9,626 nt of DNA from Caldisericia bacterium (lineage in GTDB: Bacteria; Caldisericota; Caldisericia; UBA6126; JAGPKI01), in assembly GCA_018054005.1 (NCBI GenBank), contig JAGPKI010000052.1, positions 1 through 9,626 on the forward strand, written 5' to 3'. Each line of letters opens with the position of its first letter. Within the stretch, counting starts at the first letter, position 1. Below the pieces are notes generated by a model that ran no database searches, was not told the DNA's origin, and saw nothing but the letters and a program-made list of their open reading frames with translations. This document shows, in pieces, positions 1-6,957 of the stretch. Made by a program: the position numbers and the translations under genes.

Positions 1-58
1 TTCCCAGCTGTGTTTTTTTGGCAAGAAAAATTGTGAAGGATGAGAGAGTGGTTTTATA

Positions 59-195
59 GTTCTTAGTTCGTAGTGCGGGAGTGCAAAGTTTTTTTTCGTT
101 GATTGAATAAGAGAACACAGATAACTGAAGTGATTGGATTAACTGGATTTGTTTTTTACGCGCTATTTTTTTATAATTAGCGAAGAACTAAGAAC
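59..195. repeat. Inverted repeat GTTCTTAGTTC / GAACTAAGAAC
   Basis: GTTCTTAGTTC at 59-69 is perfectly complementary in reverse to GAACTAAGAAC at 185-195, leaving 115 bases between the arms. The segment encloses one arm (115-124, ACACAGATAA) of a second inverted pair whose other arm, TTATCTGTGT, lies at 257-266. The distance is too great for a simple terminator hairpin. The arms more likely come from a dispersed intergenic repeat family. No transposase gene is present. Confidence 0.5.
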
Positions 196-266
196 AAATT
201 AGAAATACATATTTTTGGGCTGCGAATTCTGTGTAATCTGCGGGAAACAATTATTTTTATCTGTGT
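115..266. repeat. Inverted repeat ACACAGATAA / TTATCTGTGT
   Basis: ACACAGATAA (115-124) pairs perfectly in reverse complement with TTATCTGTGT (257-266). The right arm overlaps the second copy of the direct repeat TCTGTGTAAT (228-237 and 260-269). The first copy continues into ATCTGCGGGAAA. Such 'ctgtgtaatctgcggg' strings look like decayed copies of a dispersed intergenic repeat. The membership of that family cannot be tested here. Confidence 0.4.
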
Positions 267-301
267 AATTATAAGTTCTCACCCAAATCTTCAAAACAGG
301 C

Positions 302-358
302 GACGGGCTGGAGCCGTGCTTGGTTAGTTACTCCTCATCCAAAGGGCTCCAGCCCGTC
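302..358. repeat. GC-rich 14-bp inverted repeat with 29-base loop
   Basis: GACGGGCTGGAGCC (302-315) and GGCTCCAGCCCGTC (345-358) are exact reverse complements, and the loop is 316-344. In such AT-rich DNA a perfect GC-rich 14-bp stem stands out strongly. The right arm is not followed by a T-run (next bases TCATCAATTTTG) and the loop is long, so it is not a textbook intrinsic terminator. It could still stop or stabilise transcripts from either side. The best guess is a dispersed REP-like palindromic element. The stem lies about 30 bases upstream of the promoter candidate. Confidence 0.7.
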
Positions 359-388
359 TCATCAATTTTGCTTATTTCAAAAAAGAAC

Positions 389-417
389 TTGACAAGGATT
401 TATAAAATAAAAAGAAT
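389..417 (+). promoter_or_regulatory. Probable sigma-70-type promoter for the operon
   Basis: A perfect TTGACA -35 hexamer lies at 389-394. Seventeen bases later, AAGAAT at 412-417 matches the TATAAT -10 consensus at four of six positions. Transcription would begin near 424, giving a leader of about 120 bases before the first start codon at 547. It is the only strong -35 box I see in the spacer, and it lies between the GC-rich palindrome and the first gene. A TATAAA at 401-406 is too close to the -35 to serve with it. The host's sigma consensus is unknown, so this is a candidate. Confidence 0.5.
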
Positions 418-467
418 GCGATTGGTCGCTTTGCCATACATAGATTGTGATTAAAGAGGGATAATAG

Positions 468-539
468 ATGCTCTCAAAGAACCTGAGAAACAACGAGTTG
501 GATTTTACACCAACATTTGGGACTCAACAAAAAAATTGA
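468..539 (+). other. Possible 23-codon leader ORF
   Basis: ATG at 468 is preceded by AAAGAGGG (453-460) with a 7-base spacer, a good Shine-Dalgarno arrangement. The frame encodes MLSKNLRNNELDFTPTFGTQQ followed by K-N and stops at TGA 537-539, inside the ribosome-binding region (TTGAGG, 536-541) of the VWA gene. Translation could therefore couple to that gene. A different frame (455-550) is also open, reading ...EPEKQRVGFYTNIWDST..., but lacks a start codon and could be the remnant tail of a lost gene. Either may be chance; no family is recognised. Confidence 0.18.
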
Positions 540-546
540 GGTTTAA

Positions 547-1788
547 ATGAAGAACAAAGTATTAATGCCCTTTCTTATATTTATATTCATTAGCATTATT
601 GTATGTATGGGTCTTTTTTCTTGCAGTAGTGGCACTACTCAACCCCAAAATTTAGAAGAATTGGAAAAACCTTTTGGCATTCCCACTTCCGAGAAACCTG
701 CTATTCCTAAAAGTTTTAATATCATAGTTGATGCCAGTTCAAGTATGTATGGTTTTACGGGCAAAAATAGTGGTTTTCTCACTTTGCTTAATACAATAAT
801 AGCAAAAATTCCTCAGGATGCTAAAATCAACTTTTATAGTTTTGGACAAAGCTCGCTCAAGATGGAGGGAGATTTAAGAGCCAATCTATATAAATTGTCC
901 AGACGAGATTTTTATAAAGAACCCAGAACTGATCTTACTAAACCTTTCAACTTGATTAGAGAAGATAAAAATTCTGTAAATATAATCCTCACTGATGGTG
1001 TGCAATCAACTCAACATTCTCAAGAAGATTATGTTATCTTTGCTAAAGAACTAAATCAATATCTGGAAGGAAGCGGCTTCTTTGCTTTGATGGGAAAACA
1101 AGTTCCTTTTGAAGGGTCCTATTTTTCCGAATATGCCAGAAAATATATTGATATTGAACCAGGAGGGAAACGTCCCATATATTGTCTTGCCTTCGGAAAT
1201 CGTAAATATGCGGATTTTGTACAGAAGAAAATTAGAGACCTTTTTGATAATTGTTTTGATTTTGGAGTCGTTCTACCAAATCATCTAAAATATACGCAGG
1301 ATGAATCAGGGAAAAATGAGCCTGAAAAACTTGTCCATATAAGTAATGATGAAAAACTGCCGGTGGCATATTTTAATTTAGGAAAGGGTCATTTTCAATA
1401 TCTGAAATTTAATTTAAAAGGTTATGAAGATAGATTCGGTACTACCATAGATTATGCAGTTGCCTATCAAGCGAAAAAGAACCCTAATTTCATTGAATTG
1501 CAAGATAAAAGAGGAACTGTTAAAGCAAATAAGTTTGCAGGAACAGATAAAATAACTTTTAAAATTCCTTTTGAAGAAGATAAATCAGGTACCTATCGCA
1601 TTCTCTTATCTTTTCGTAAAACCTTACCCTCCTGGATAAAAGAGTGGAGCACTGATGATGATTCTAAGCCTGAACTACAAACTAAAACCTATCATCTTGC
1701 TAATTGGATGCAATTTATTCTGGATAACTTTGAGGACTATAAATTTTTAACTACTACTCGTTATTATCTACAAATAGAGAGGAAATAA
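547..1788 (+). CDS. VWA-domain lipoprotein
   Basis: A 413-residue exported protein that probably acts outside the cytoplasmic membrane, anchored by lipid. The N-terminus has a short basic start (MKNK), a hydrophobic stretch (about 5-24) and a lipobox-like LFSC with Cys26 as the likely lipidated residue. Phe at -2 is slightly unusual. A von Willebrand A domain follows from about residue 56: FNIIVDASSS carries the MIDAS motif D62-x-S64-x-S66, Thr128 in RTDLTKPF is the likely third-loop residue, and Asp150 lies in NIILTDG. All metal-binding positions look intact, so metal-dependent ligand binding is expected. The remainder (about 260-413) looks beta-rich, possibly an Ig-like module, ending in a helical segment. 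The start is supported by TTGAGG at 536-541, five bases upstream. It is the first gene of the operon, and its stop abuts the next start with no gap. VWA proteins usually mediate protein-protein contact or assembly; the partner here is unknown. Confidence 0.85.
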   Translation: MKNKVLMPFLIFIFISIIVCMGLFSCSSGTTQPQNLEELEKPFGIPTSEKPAIPKSFNIIVDASSSMYGFTGKNSGFLTLLNTIIAKIPQDAKINFYSFGQSSLKMEGDLRANLYKLSRRDFYKEPRTDLTKPFNLIREDKNSVNIILTDGVQSTQHSQEDYVIFAKELNQYLEGSGFFALMGKQVPFEGSYFSEYARKYIDIEPGGKRPIYCLAFGNRKYADFVQKKIRDLFDNCFDFGVVLPNHLKYTQDESGKNEPEKLVHISNDEKLPVAYFNLGKGHFQYLKFNLKGYEDRFGTTIDYAVAYQAKKNPNFIELQDKRGTVKANKFAGTDKITFKIPFEEDKSGTYRILLSFRKTLPSWIKEWSTDDDSKPELQTKTYHLANWMQFILDNFEDYKFLTTTRYYLQIERK

Positions 1789-1791
1789 ATG
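1776..1791 (+). promoter_or_regulatory. Ribosome-binding site inside the end of the VWA gene
   Basis: AGAGAGG (1776-1782) lies within the last codons of the lipoprotein gene, six bases before the ATG at 1789, which follows directly on the TAA at 1786-1788. This supports the ATG at 1789 and implies translational coupling between lipoprotein and membrane protein. Confidence 0.6.
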
Positions 1792-2184
1792 TTACTTAAT
1801 ATCTTATTTTTTTGGTTCTTCTGGCCCTCAATTTACATTGAGAATTGGCGTAATGAAATGGCTAAAAGCATTGTTATTGGGTTAATGGTTAATATAATTT
1901 TTATCGCTATCTATACTGCTTTGCATTACCGTAGAGAAAAAGAAAGCCACAGATTCTGGATGACCTTTATAGTCTCTATGGTTATTAATCTAATATATAT
2001 CATATTTACTGCAATTAAGATAGATGGTGAGATGGTGACGGATAGTTACAGGTTTATCTATATCCTCAATTTTATGATTGCTATGGCAGTGTGGGACTTT
2101 TTACTGTTTTATCTGGCAAGTCCTGCTCTTAGAGCTAAAAAATATTTTTGTAGACTTCATGAATATATACTCAAAGCTAAATAG
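1789..2184 (+). CDS. Small multi-pass membrane protein of unknown family
   Basis: A 131-residue, very hydrophobic protein. Visible membrane segments are residues about 3-17 (aromatic-rich: FFWFFWPSIYI), 26-45, 56-76 and 88-111, giving three or four spans. They are joined by short loops, one of them basic and acidic (YRREKESHRF, 47-56). The C-terminal tail (RAKKYFCRLHEYILKAK) is positively charged and so probably cytoplasmic. No catalytic motif or known family is recognisable. It starts immediately after the VWA lipoprotein stop and ends in the ribosome-binding site of the tubulin-like gene, so it is tightly coupled to both. By position it could link the extracytoplasmic VWA protein to the cytosolic tubulin-like protein, but that is inference only. 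Confidence 0.8.
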   Translation: MLLNILFFWFFWPSIYIENWRNEMAKSIVIGLMVNIIFIAIYTALHYRREKESHRFWMTFIVSMVINLIYIIFTAIKIDGEMVTDSYRFIYILNFMIAMAVWDFLLFYLASPALRAKKYFCRLHEYILKAK

Positions 2185-2195
2185 GAGGAATAGTG
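2183..2195 (+). promoter_or_regulatory. Strong ribosome-binding site that selects a GTG start
   Basis: AGGAGGAA (2183-2190) overlaps the TAG stop of the preceding gene (2182-2184) and sits just before GTG at 2193-2195. No in-frame ATG occurs until residue 25, which would remove the conserved N-terminal strand and glycine loop (YYVFSIGGTG). The near-perfect Shine-Dalgarno and the need for that loop both select the GTG. Confidence 0.75.
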
Positions 2196-3656
2196 CCTTA
2201 CTATGTATTTTCTATTGGAGGAACAGGAGCAAGATGCCTGGAATCACTCATTTATTTATGTGCTATGGGAATTCATTTAGACCAGCCTCTATTTCCTATA
2301 TTTGTTGATCCTGACCAGAGTAATGGAAATATCACCAGAACCTTAAGTCTAATTCAAAAATATAAACTCATTAGAGAACATTTACCAAGACCATCCAAAG
2401 ATTATTTATTCAATACAGAGATTATATATTGTGATGAAGAAAATGTACCTGATACTAAAGTTATAATTCCTAATTTATATAACCCCAACTCTGGTTTAGA
2501 CCCTTCACAAAATAAACTTTCCCATTTTATTGAATATGAAACGAAACTTCAGGGGACAGAATATAAATTCCTGGCTGACCTTTTATTCAGTAAAGAAGAA
2601 TTAAATATGGATATGAGTGCTGGATATAGAGGTATTCCTTCTATTGGCTCTATCTTAATGACCGATATTCAAAATCAAGCTTTCTGGACAGAATTAAAAG
2701 GTAGATTGGAAGAAGATACTGCTTCCAGAGTTTTTATTTTTGCATCGTTATTTGGAGGTACTGGAGCTTCAGGATATCCAGTTATCAGCAAATTAATCAA
2801 AAATGCATCTCCATCTACTAAGGTTGGTGGTGTTTTAATGCTTCCCTATTTTAAGCTTAAAGACCCTGAAAACTTGCAGAAATTTCAAGAAAGCCTCAAA
2901 CAAGAAAAGATAATGCCAAATTCAAAAAGTTTTATGATTAATGCCAAAACTGCTTGTGAATTCTATAAAAATAATTATTCTCAGATTGATTCTAATTATT
3001 TTCTGGGCGATGACTTTGAACACTGTAAACAGTATGAAAATTATGCTATAGGAAGCACTGAGCAAAAAAATGATGCTCATATGCTGGAACTTATGGCAGC
3101 TTATGCTGCTATAGATTTCTTCAATAGAGAAAGCGGTAACTTCAAACCATTTTATGTAATCCAGGTGAAAAATCCTGATAAAAATGATGATCCTACCGAT
3201 GTAGTTGCGGAAGATATTCCCCATAAAGATAAAGAAAAACCATTTGAAAAGTTTGCTCTACTCTATCATTATATCAATGAATTATTTGAACTTATTGATA
3301 AAAATAATGTTATACTTTTAGATAAAATTGCCTGGCTAAGAGACCTTAAGATTGATAATAAAAAAGTTAGAGCAAGAGATATAATTGATAAAAAAAATGA
3401 ACTTTCTTCTCTTAAAGAATTAATGGATTCTTTCAAAGAATGGATTTATCAAAATCATAATAATTATGCAAAATTAAATATACTGGATTATGAACTCAAA
3501 CTGGATAATCTTCTAACCAACAATCCTGAAAAATATAAAGGCTATCATATAAGCCATCTGGATACCAAGCTTTATGAGAAAGAAACCAATCAAAATGACT
3601 TATTAGGTGATATGGTAGAAGCAATGTCCTTGGCAAAAATAACTAAAGGAAGGTAA
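2193..3656 (+). CDS. Tubulin/FtsZ-superfamily GTPase-like protein
   Basis: A 487-residue, apparently cytosolic protein with the layout of the bacterial tubulin-like (Tubulin_2 / FtsZ-like) families. The first strand and glycine loop are YYVFSIGGTGARCLESL (3-19), starting immediately at the N-terminus. A conserved acidic loop, VDPDQSNGN (38-46), resembles the nucleotide-contacting T2 loop. AGYRGIPSIG lies at 143-152. The tubulin signature loop is FGGTGASG (187-194), matching the G-G-G-T-G-[ST]-G phosphate loop of FtsZ and tubulin. GGVLMLPYF (212-220) corresponds to the following core strand, and the helix HMLELMAAYAAIDFF spans 296-310. I cannot identify the T7 catalytic loop with confidence, so GTP hydrolysis and polymerisation are unproven. 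The C-terminal 120 residues are charged and helical. It uses a GTG start with a strong AGGAGG site, and the next gene follows four bases after its stop. Family assignment rests on motif reading. Confidence 0.8.
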   Translation: MPYYVFSIGGTGARCLESLIYLCAMGIHLDQPLFPIFVDPDQSNGNITRTLSLIQKYKLIREHLPRPSKDYLFNTEIIYCDEENVPDTKVIIPNLYNPNSGLDPSQNKLSHFIEYETKLQGTEYKFLADLLFSKEELNMDMSAGYRGIPSIGSILMTDIQNQAFWTELKGRLEEDTASRVFIFASLFGGTGASGYPVISKLIKNASPSTKVGGVLMLPYFKLKDPENLQKFQESLKQEKIMPNSKSFMINAKTACEFYKNNYSQIDSNYFLGDDFEHCKQYENYAIGSTEQKNDAHMLELMAAYAAIDFFNRESGNFKPFYVIQVKNPDKNDDPTDVVAEDIPHKDKEKPFEKFALLYHYINELFELIDKNNVILLDKIAWLRDLKIDNKKVRARDIIDKKNELSSLKELMDSFKEWIYQNHNNYAKLNILDYELKLDNLLTNNPEKYKGYHISHLDTKLYEKETNQNDLLGDMVEAMSLAKITKGR

Positions 3657-3659
3657 AAA

Positions 3660-6600
3660 ATGCCTCGCTATTTACTGCCAAAACAAAAATCTTTACCTCA
3701 GACCACACCAGGTCAATGGAAAGAATTAATTATAACTGAATTTACTACTTTTGTTAATGAAATGGAAGTTTCACCAGATTCCAAGATTAATGTTACTTCT
3801 ATTCCTTCACCTTGGGCAAGAATGTTACTTTTTAAAGAAGCTATTAAATCTATTAATCATCTTATGCACAAAGAAGCTATGTCCAATATTCTGGATGTTC
3901 TGGAGATAATCTTCTATTATGAATTGATGAATATTAATATTGAATATAAAGAGATTAAAATAAAGAATGATGAGAAAAATAAGTTTCTGAAAATACTGTA
4001 TGACCTCAGTCCTGAAGAACTAAAGAAAGATGATATTGTCAGCATTGGCTTATTAATTGCCAGCAGAGATTCAAATGATAAATTCGCTTTAGCAGGAACC
4101 AGTCCCTTTTCTCTTTTATTCACACCTATGAATTTAAAACATAAAGAAGGTAATATAGTTTTCCCAAGATATTTTAGAGAAAGACCAGTCCCTCTTAAAG
4201 AACGTCCGAAAGATTTTCAAAGATGGATAAATTCTAACTTTCTCACTAAACTACGAAAAGATGGAAACTATCCTGATTTAGTTAAAGCTTTATCTGATGA
4301 TGAAGGTATATGTGCAGAAAGTTTAAAAGAATCATTAACGGAGGAAATTTTACTACCTTGCGATTTTCTCAAAAACTCTCCTTTAGCAACATTGGTAAAA
4401 AAAATAAACACTAAAAAAATATCCAGTCCTTATCTGTTGAAAGCTACTAAGGAAAATGAAAAACCTCCTCTAATTATTGATCCGTCAATAAATTTATATG
4501 GTAGTGAGTATTATAATGGCTATAATTATCTTCAAGATTTCAAATATGAAGAATTAAAAGACAGCAACAGAGATTTTCTGCCTGGTGAAAACATTAAATA
4601 TCCTTGGATATTATCACAAGAAGATTTTCTCCAACCGGTTTTGTTTAAGTATAAATATCGTCTAAACAATAATAGACTTATACTTGGTTCTTACAAAGAT
4701 AGTAGCGATATGAAATATGCACTTCCTCTAACTGATACATTTTTCAGCTATTTTAACTATAATGATGTAGAGAATATGTTAAGTATCCAAGAAATAAGTG
4801 ATAAAACAGTTAGAGTTACCTTAAAGATTCCTATCCAGAATGAAAAATATATAGAAATTTACCGGGATTATTCTCAGGATTTAACTAATAGCCAGGAAAA
4901 TCGTATTATAAATTATGATGATAGGGATATTGATACACCTCTTCCACATATAATGATTTGGCCTCCCCTACATCCTGAAAACTGGAAAGATAGCTATTAT
5001 GCTTTTATTTATGGGAAAAGATACAATGATGGTGTAAATCAGGAAGAAATAGTGCCTCTGGAGTTTAAAGACCAGGATTTTAAGGATATAAATTATGAGA
5101 GATCTCGCAAAGCTGATAAAATAGAAATATTCCGATTAGAAACACTTCCTACTTATATTATGATTTCTGATATTGCTTCTAATGGGAAGGGTTTATTAAT
5201 TCTCAATCATAAATCCCTGACTACAGTAATGAATCCGGAAAAATCTGCAAAAGTTGGTATTGATTTTGGAACTTCCCATACTAATATTGCTATTACGATT
5301 GATGATTCTGAGCCAGAAGTGCTGAAATATAGTTCTGGATTTTCAGGTAAAAATCTGAATGATAATGATTTTATCACTCTCATAAGATTTTCTGAACCAG
5401 AATTAGGAAGAGAACAAATTCCTAATCTGATTTATAATTATTTAAAACAATATTTCTTACCCAATTCACTAAGTGAGATTCATAATAATCAATCTGTTGA
5501 TATGCCTCTTCCTTCTATGATATTAATGGAAGGTGATACTGATTCTTATAAAGCATTATTAAATACCTCTATAGCTTTCTCTAAAGATGATGTTGGATTG
5601 TTCAATTATGATTTAGATGGACGCATAATTTATAAAACTTATGTTCAACAAACCAATTTAAAATGGGCACCTCAATTAATAAAACAACAATCATCAAAAG
5701 AATATCTCAGGATATTATTGCTCTTGTTAAAGTATGAATTAATTAAAAGAGGAGTCAATTTAAAAAAAGTAGAATATCACTGGGCTTTTCCTAAATCTTT
5801 TTCTGAAACTTTAATCAATGATTATAAAAAAATGTGGCGTGAATTAGTAGGAGAAGGATATAAAATTACGGATGAAAGTAAAGCAGCTTTACTATATTTT
5901 GACCATAAAGGAATTCTTCCTCGTAACACTCCAGATATCGCAATAATTATTGATACAGGAGGCGGTTCATCTGATATTTCTATCTGGCAAGATGGTCAAA
6001 TCCTTATGCTTTACAGTTCTCTCTGGGCTGGGATGAATCTGGTTGGATTTGAAAAAGATAATGAAATATATTCAATAATTTATGACGCCATCATTAATTT
6101 ATCTTCTACTAAAAGAGATATCTTTCAAAATATTAAAGGGTTTCAAAATCAGTTGAATTATATTCTTTATTCATTAGATGAAACTACATTGAGTAATCTG
6201 GCAAGGTCAGATTCTTTCTATAAAATTCGCTTTATAATTCTCTATTTCTATAGTGCTCTACTGTATGAAATTGGAATCCAGAGCAGAGCAATTGAGATGG
6301 ATAATATCAAAAAAATTAACCTATACCTGGCTGGTAATGGTTCACGATTTGCTTGCTGGAGCAGTGGAGCGTTTGATAAAATAGATGAACAGGAACAAGA
6401 GATTTATAAACAAGTAATTAAAAAAGCTATCCCTTTTGATAAAGAGGTAGAAATTCATACTTCTTCTGCTCAGGATAAGAAAAGAGAAGTAGCTATAGGA
6501 CTTTGTAGAGGTAATGAAGAACTCAGAGCAAAAGAAGCAAGTAAAAAACAATTAATTGCGGAAAAAGTATTTATTGAAGCGAACTCTGACCTCTCTAATA

Positions 6601-6938
6601 TGACAATAGATGAATTTAATGAATTAATTTTACAGAATGGACATAATATACATCTGGACCAAAATAAATCTGAAATAGTCAATTTTCATAACACCTTCTT
6701 TGAGGTACTCGCAAAAAGTAATCTTTATAGGGATAGATTGAAAAATAATAGTGCTTTATCTAATCTTGAAAGAATAAAAAATATATTAATTGGCGATGGG
6801 GGTAAGTTCATTGGTGAATTGAGAGGAGTTATAGAAGATAATATTAAAAATTATAATTCTATTTCCAGCTCAGTATTTATTCTTGGAATGCAGATTACAA
6901 TTAATAGATTACATCGTTATCTTTCAAAAAATCAATAG
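3660..6938 (+). CDS. Giant Hsp70/actin-fold ATPase with a 530-residue N-terminal extension
   Basis: A 1092-residue protein without an evident signal or membrane segment, so probably cytosolic. The second half has the three ATP-binding motifs of the Hsp70/actin/sugar-kinase fold: phosphate-1 VGIDFGTSHTNIAI (532-545), phosphate-2 AIIIDTGGGSSDIS (761-774, acidic residues D765 and D772) and the adenosine motif LYLAGNGSRF (888-897). These are followed by REVAIGL (942-948), typical of the end of such ATPase domains. The last ~130 residues are charged and helical, perhaps a lid. Residues 1-530 do not resemble a known chaperone part. They include GTSPFSLLFTP (146-156) and YALPLTDTFFSYFN (353-366), then beta-rich sequence. 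Standard DnaK has the ATPase first and a substrate domain after it; here the order is reversed. The start is supported by AAAGGAAGG (3645-3653). Its place between the tubulin-like and motor genes suggests it remodels or polymerises with one of them, which is inference. Confidence 0.8.
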   Translation: MPRYLLPKQKSLPQTTPGQWKELIITEFTTFVNEMEVSPDSKINVTSIPSPWARMLLFKEAIKSINHLMHKEAMSNILDVLEIIFYYELMNINIEYKEIKIKNDEKNKFLKILYDLSPEELKKDDIVSIGLLIASRDSNDKFALAGTSPFSLLFTPMNLKHKEGNIVFPRYFRERPVPLKERPKDFQRWINSNFLTKLRKDGNYPDLVKALSDDEGICAESLKESLTEEILLPCDFLKNSPLATLVKKINTKKISSPYLLKATKENEKPPLIIDPSINLYGSEYYNGYNYLQDFKYEELKDSNRDFLPGENIKYPWILSQEDFLQPVLFKYKYRLNNNRLILGSYKDSSDMKYALPLTDTFFSYFNYNDVENMLSIQEISDKTVRVTLKIPIQNEKYIEIYRDYSQDLTNSQENRIINYDDRDIDTPLPHIMIWPPLHPENWKDSYYAFIYGKRYNDGVNQEEIVPLEFKDQDFKDINYERSRKADKIEIFRLETLPTYIMISDIASNGKGLLILNHKSLTTVMNPEKSAKVGIDFGTSHTNIAITIDDSEPEVLKYSSGFSGKNLNDNDFITLIRFSEPELGREQIPNLIYNYLKQYFLPNSLSEIHNNQSVDMPLPSMILMEGDTDSYKALLNTSIAFSKDDVGLFNYDLDGRIIYKTYVQQTNLKWAPQLIKQQSSKEYLRILLLLLKYELIKRGVNLKKVEYHWAFPKSFSETLINDYKKMWRELVGEGYKITDESKAALLYFDHKGILPRNTPDIAIIIDTGGGSSDISIWQDGQILMLYSSLWAGMNLVGFEKDNEIYSIIYDAIINLSSTKRDIFQNIKGFQNQLNYILYSLDETTLSNLARSDSFYKIRFIILYFYSALLYEIGIQSRAIEMDNIKKINLYLAGNGSRFACWSSGAFDKIDEQEQEIYKQVIKKAIPFDKEVEIHTSSAQDKKREVAIGLCRGNEELRAKEASKKQLIAEKVFIEANSDLSNMTIDEFNELILQNGHNIHLDQNKSEIVNFHNTFFEVLAKSNLYRDRLKNNSALSNLERIKNILIGDGGKFIGELRGVIEDNIKNYNSISSSVFILGMQITINRLHRYLSKNQ

Positions 6939-6957
6939 AATCAGGATATAATAGAAA

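Larger units (their letters stand above)
1..546. other. Non-coding spacer upstream of the operon, rich in repeat fragments
   Basis: No convincing gene is visible here on either strand. The first ~360 bases are a patchwork of inverted and direct repeats: arms at 59-69/185-195, 115-124/257-266 and 302-315/345-358, and the direct repeat TCTGTGTAAT at 228-237 and 260-269. Poly-T runs lie near 12-19 and 90-97. The GC-rich arms at 302-315 and 345-358 contrast sharply with the AT-rich surroundings. From about 380 the character changes to a promoter-like sequence and a leader of roughly 125 bases before the first gene. I read the left part as accumulated dispersed intergenic repeats, possibly also an operon boundary, and the right part as the control region. 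That reading is inference. Confidence 0.6.

Noticed and set aside
59..195. Insertion sequence or intact MITE
   Set aside because: No transposase and no target-site duplication can be seen at the arm edges, so only a repeat remnant can be claimed.
302..358. Intrinsic terminator for an upstream gene
   Set aside because: The stem is perfect, but the 29-base loop is long and no T-run follows the right arm on the + strand; a dispersed repeat explains it better.
59..358. CRISPR array
   Set aside because: Repeats are short, mostly inverted, irregularly spaced and only two copies each; no cas gene is present.
2078..2308. A 76-codon + strand open frame overlapping the membrane-protein and tubulin-like genes
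   Set aside because: It lies entirely across two better-supported genes with ribosome-binding sites and family motifs, and its translation shows no domain character.
2922..3224. A 100-codon reverse-strand open frame
   Set aside because: It is antisense within the tubulin-like gene; its Ile/Phe-rich translation is the expected mirror of AT-rich coding sequence, not a membrane protein.
6342..6682. Two overlapping reverse-strand open frames of about 70 codons
   Set aside because: Both lie antisense to the C-terminal helical part of the Hsp70-like gene, have Ser/Phe-rich compositions typical of shadow frames, and lack convincing ribosome-binding sites.
3660..6938. DnaK (housekeeping Hsp70)
   Set aside because: The ATPase domain is preceded by 530 unrelated residues and lacks the usual linker and beta-sandwich substrate domain after it.
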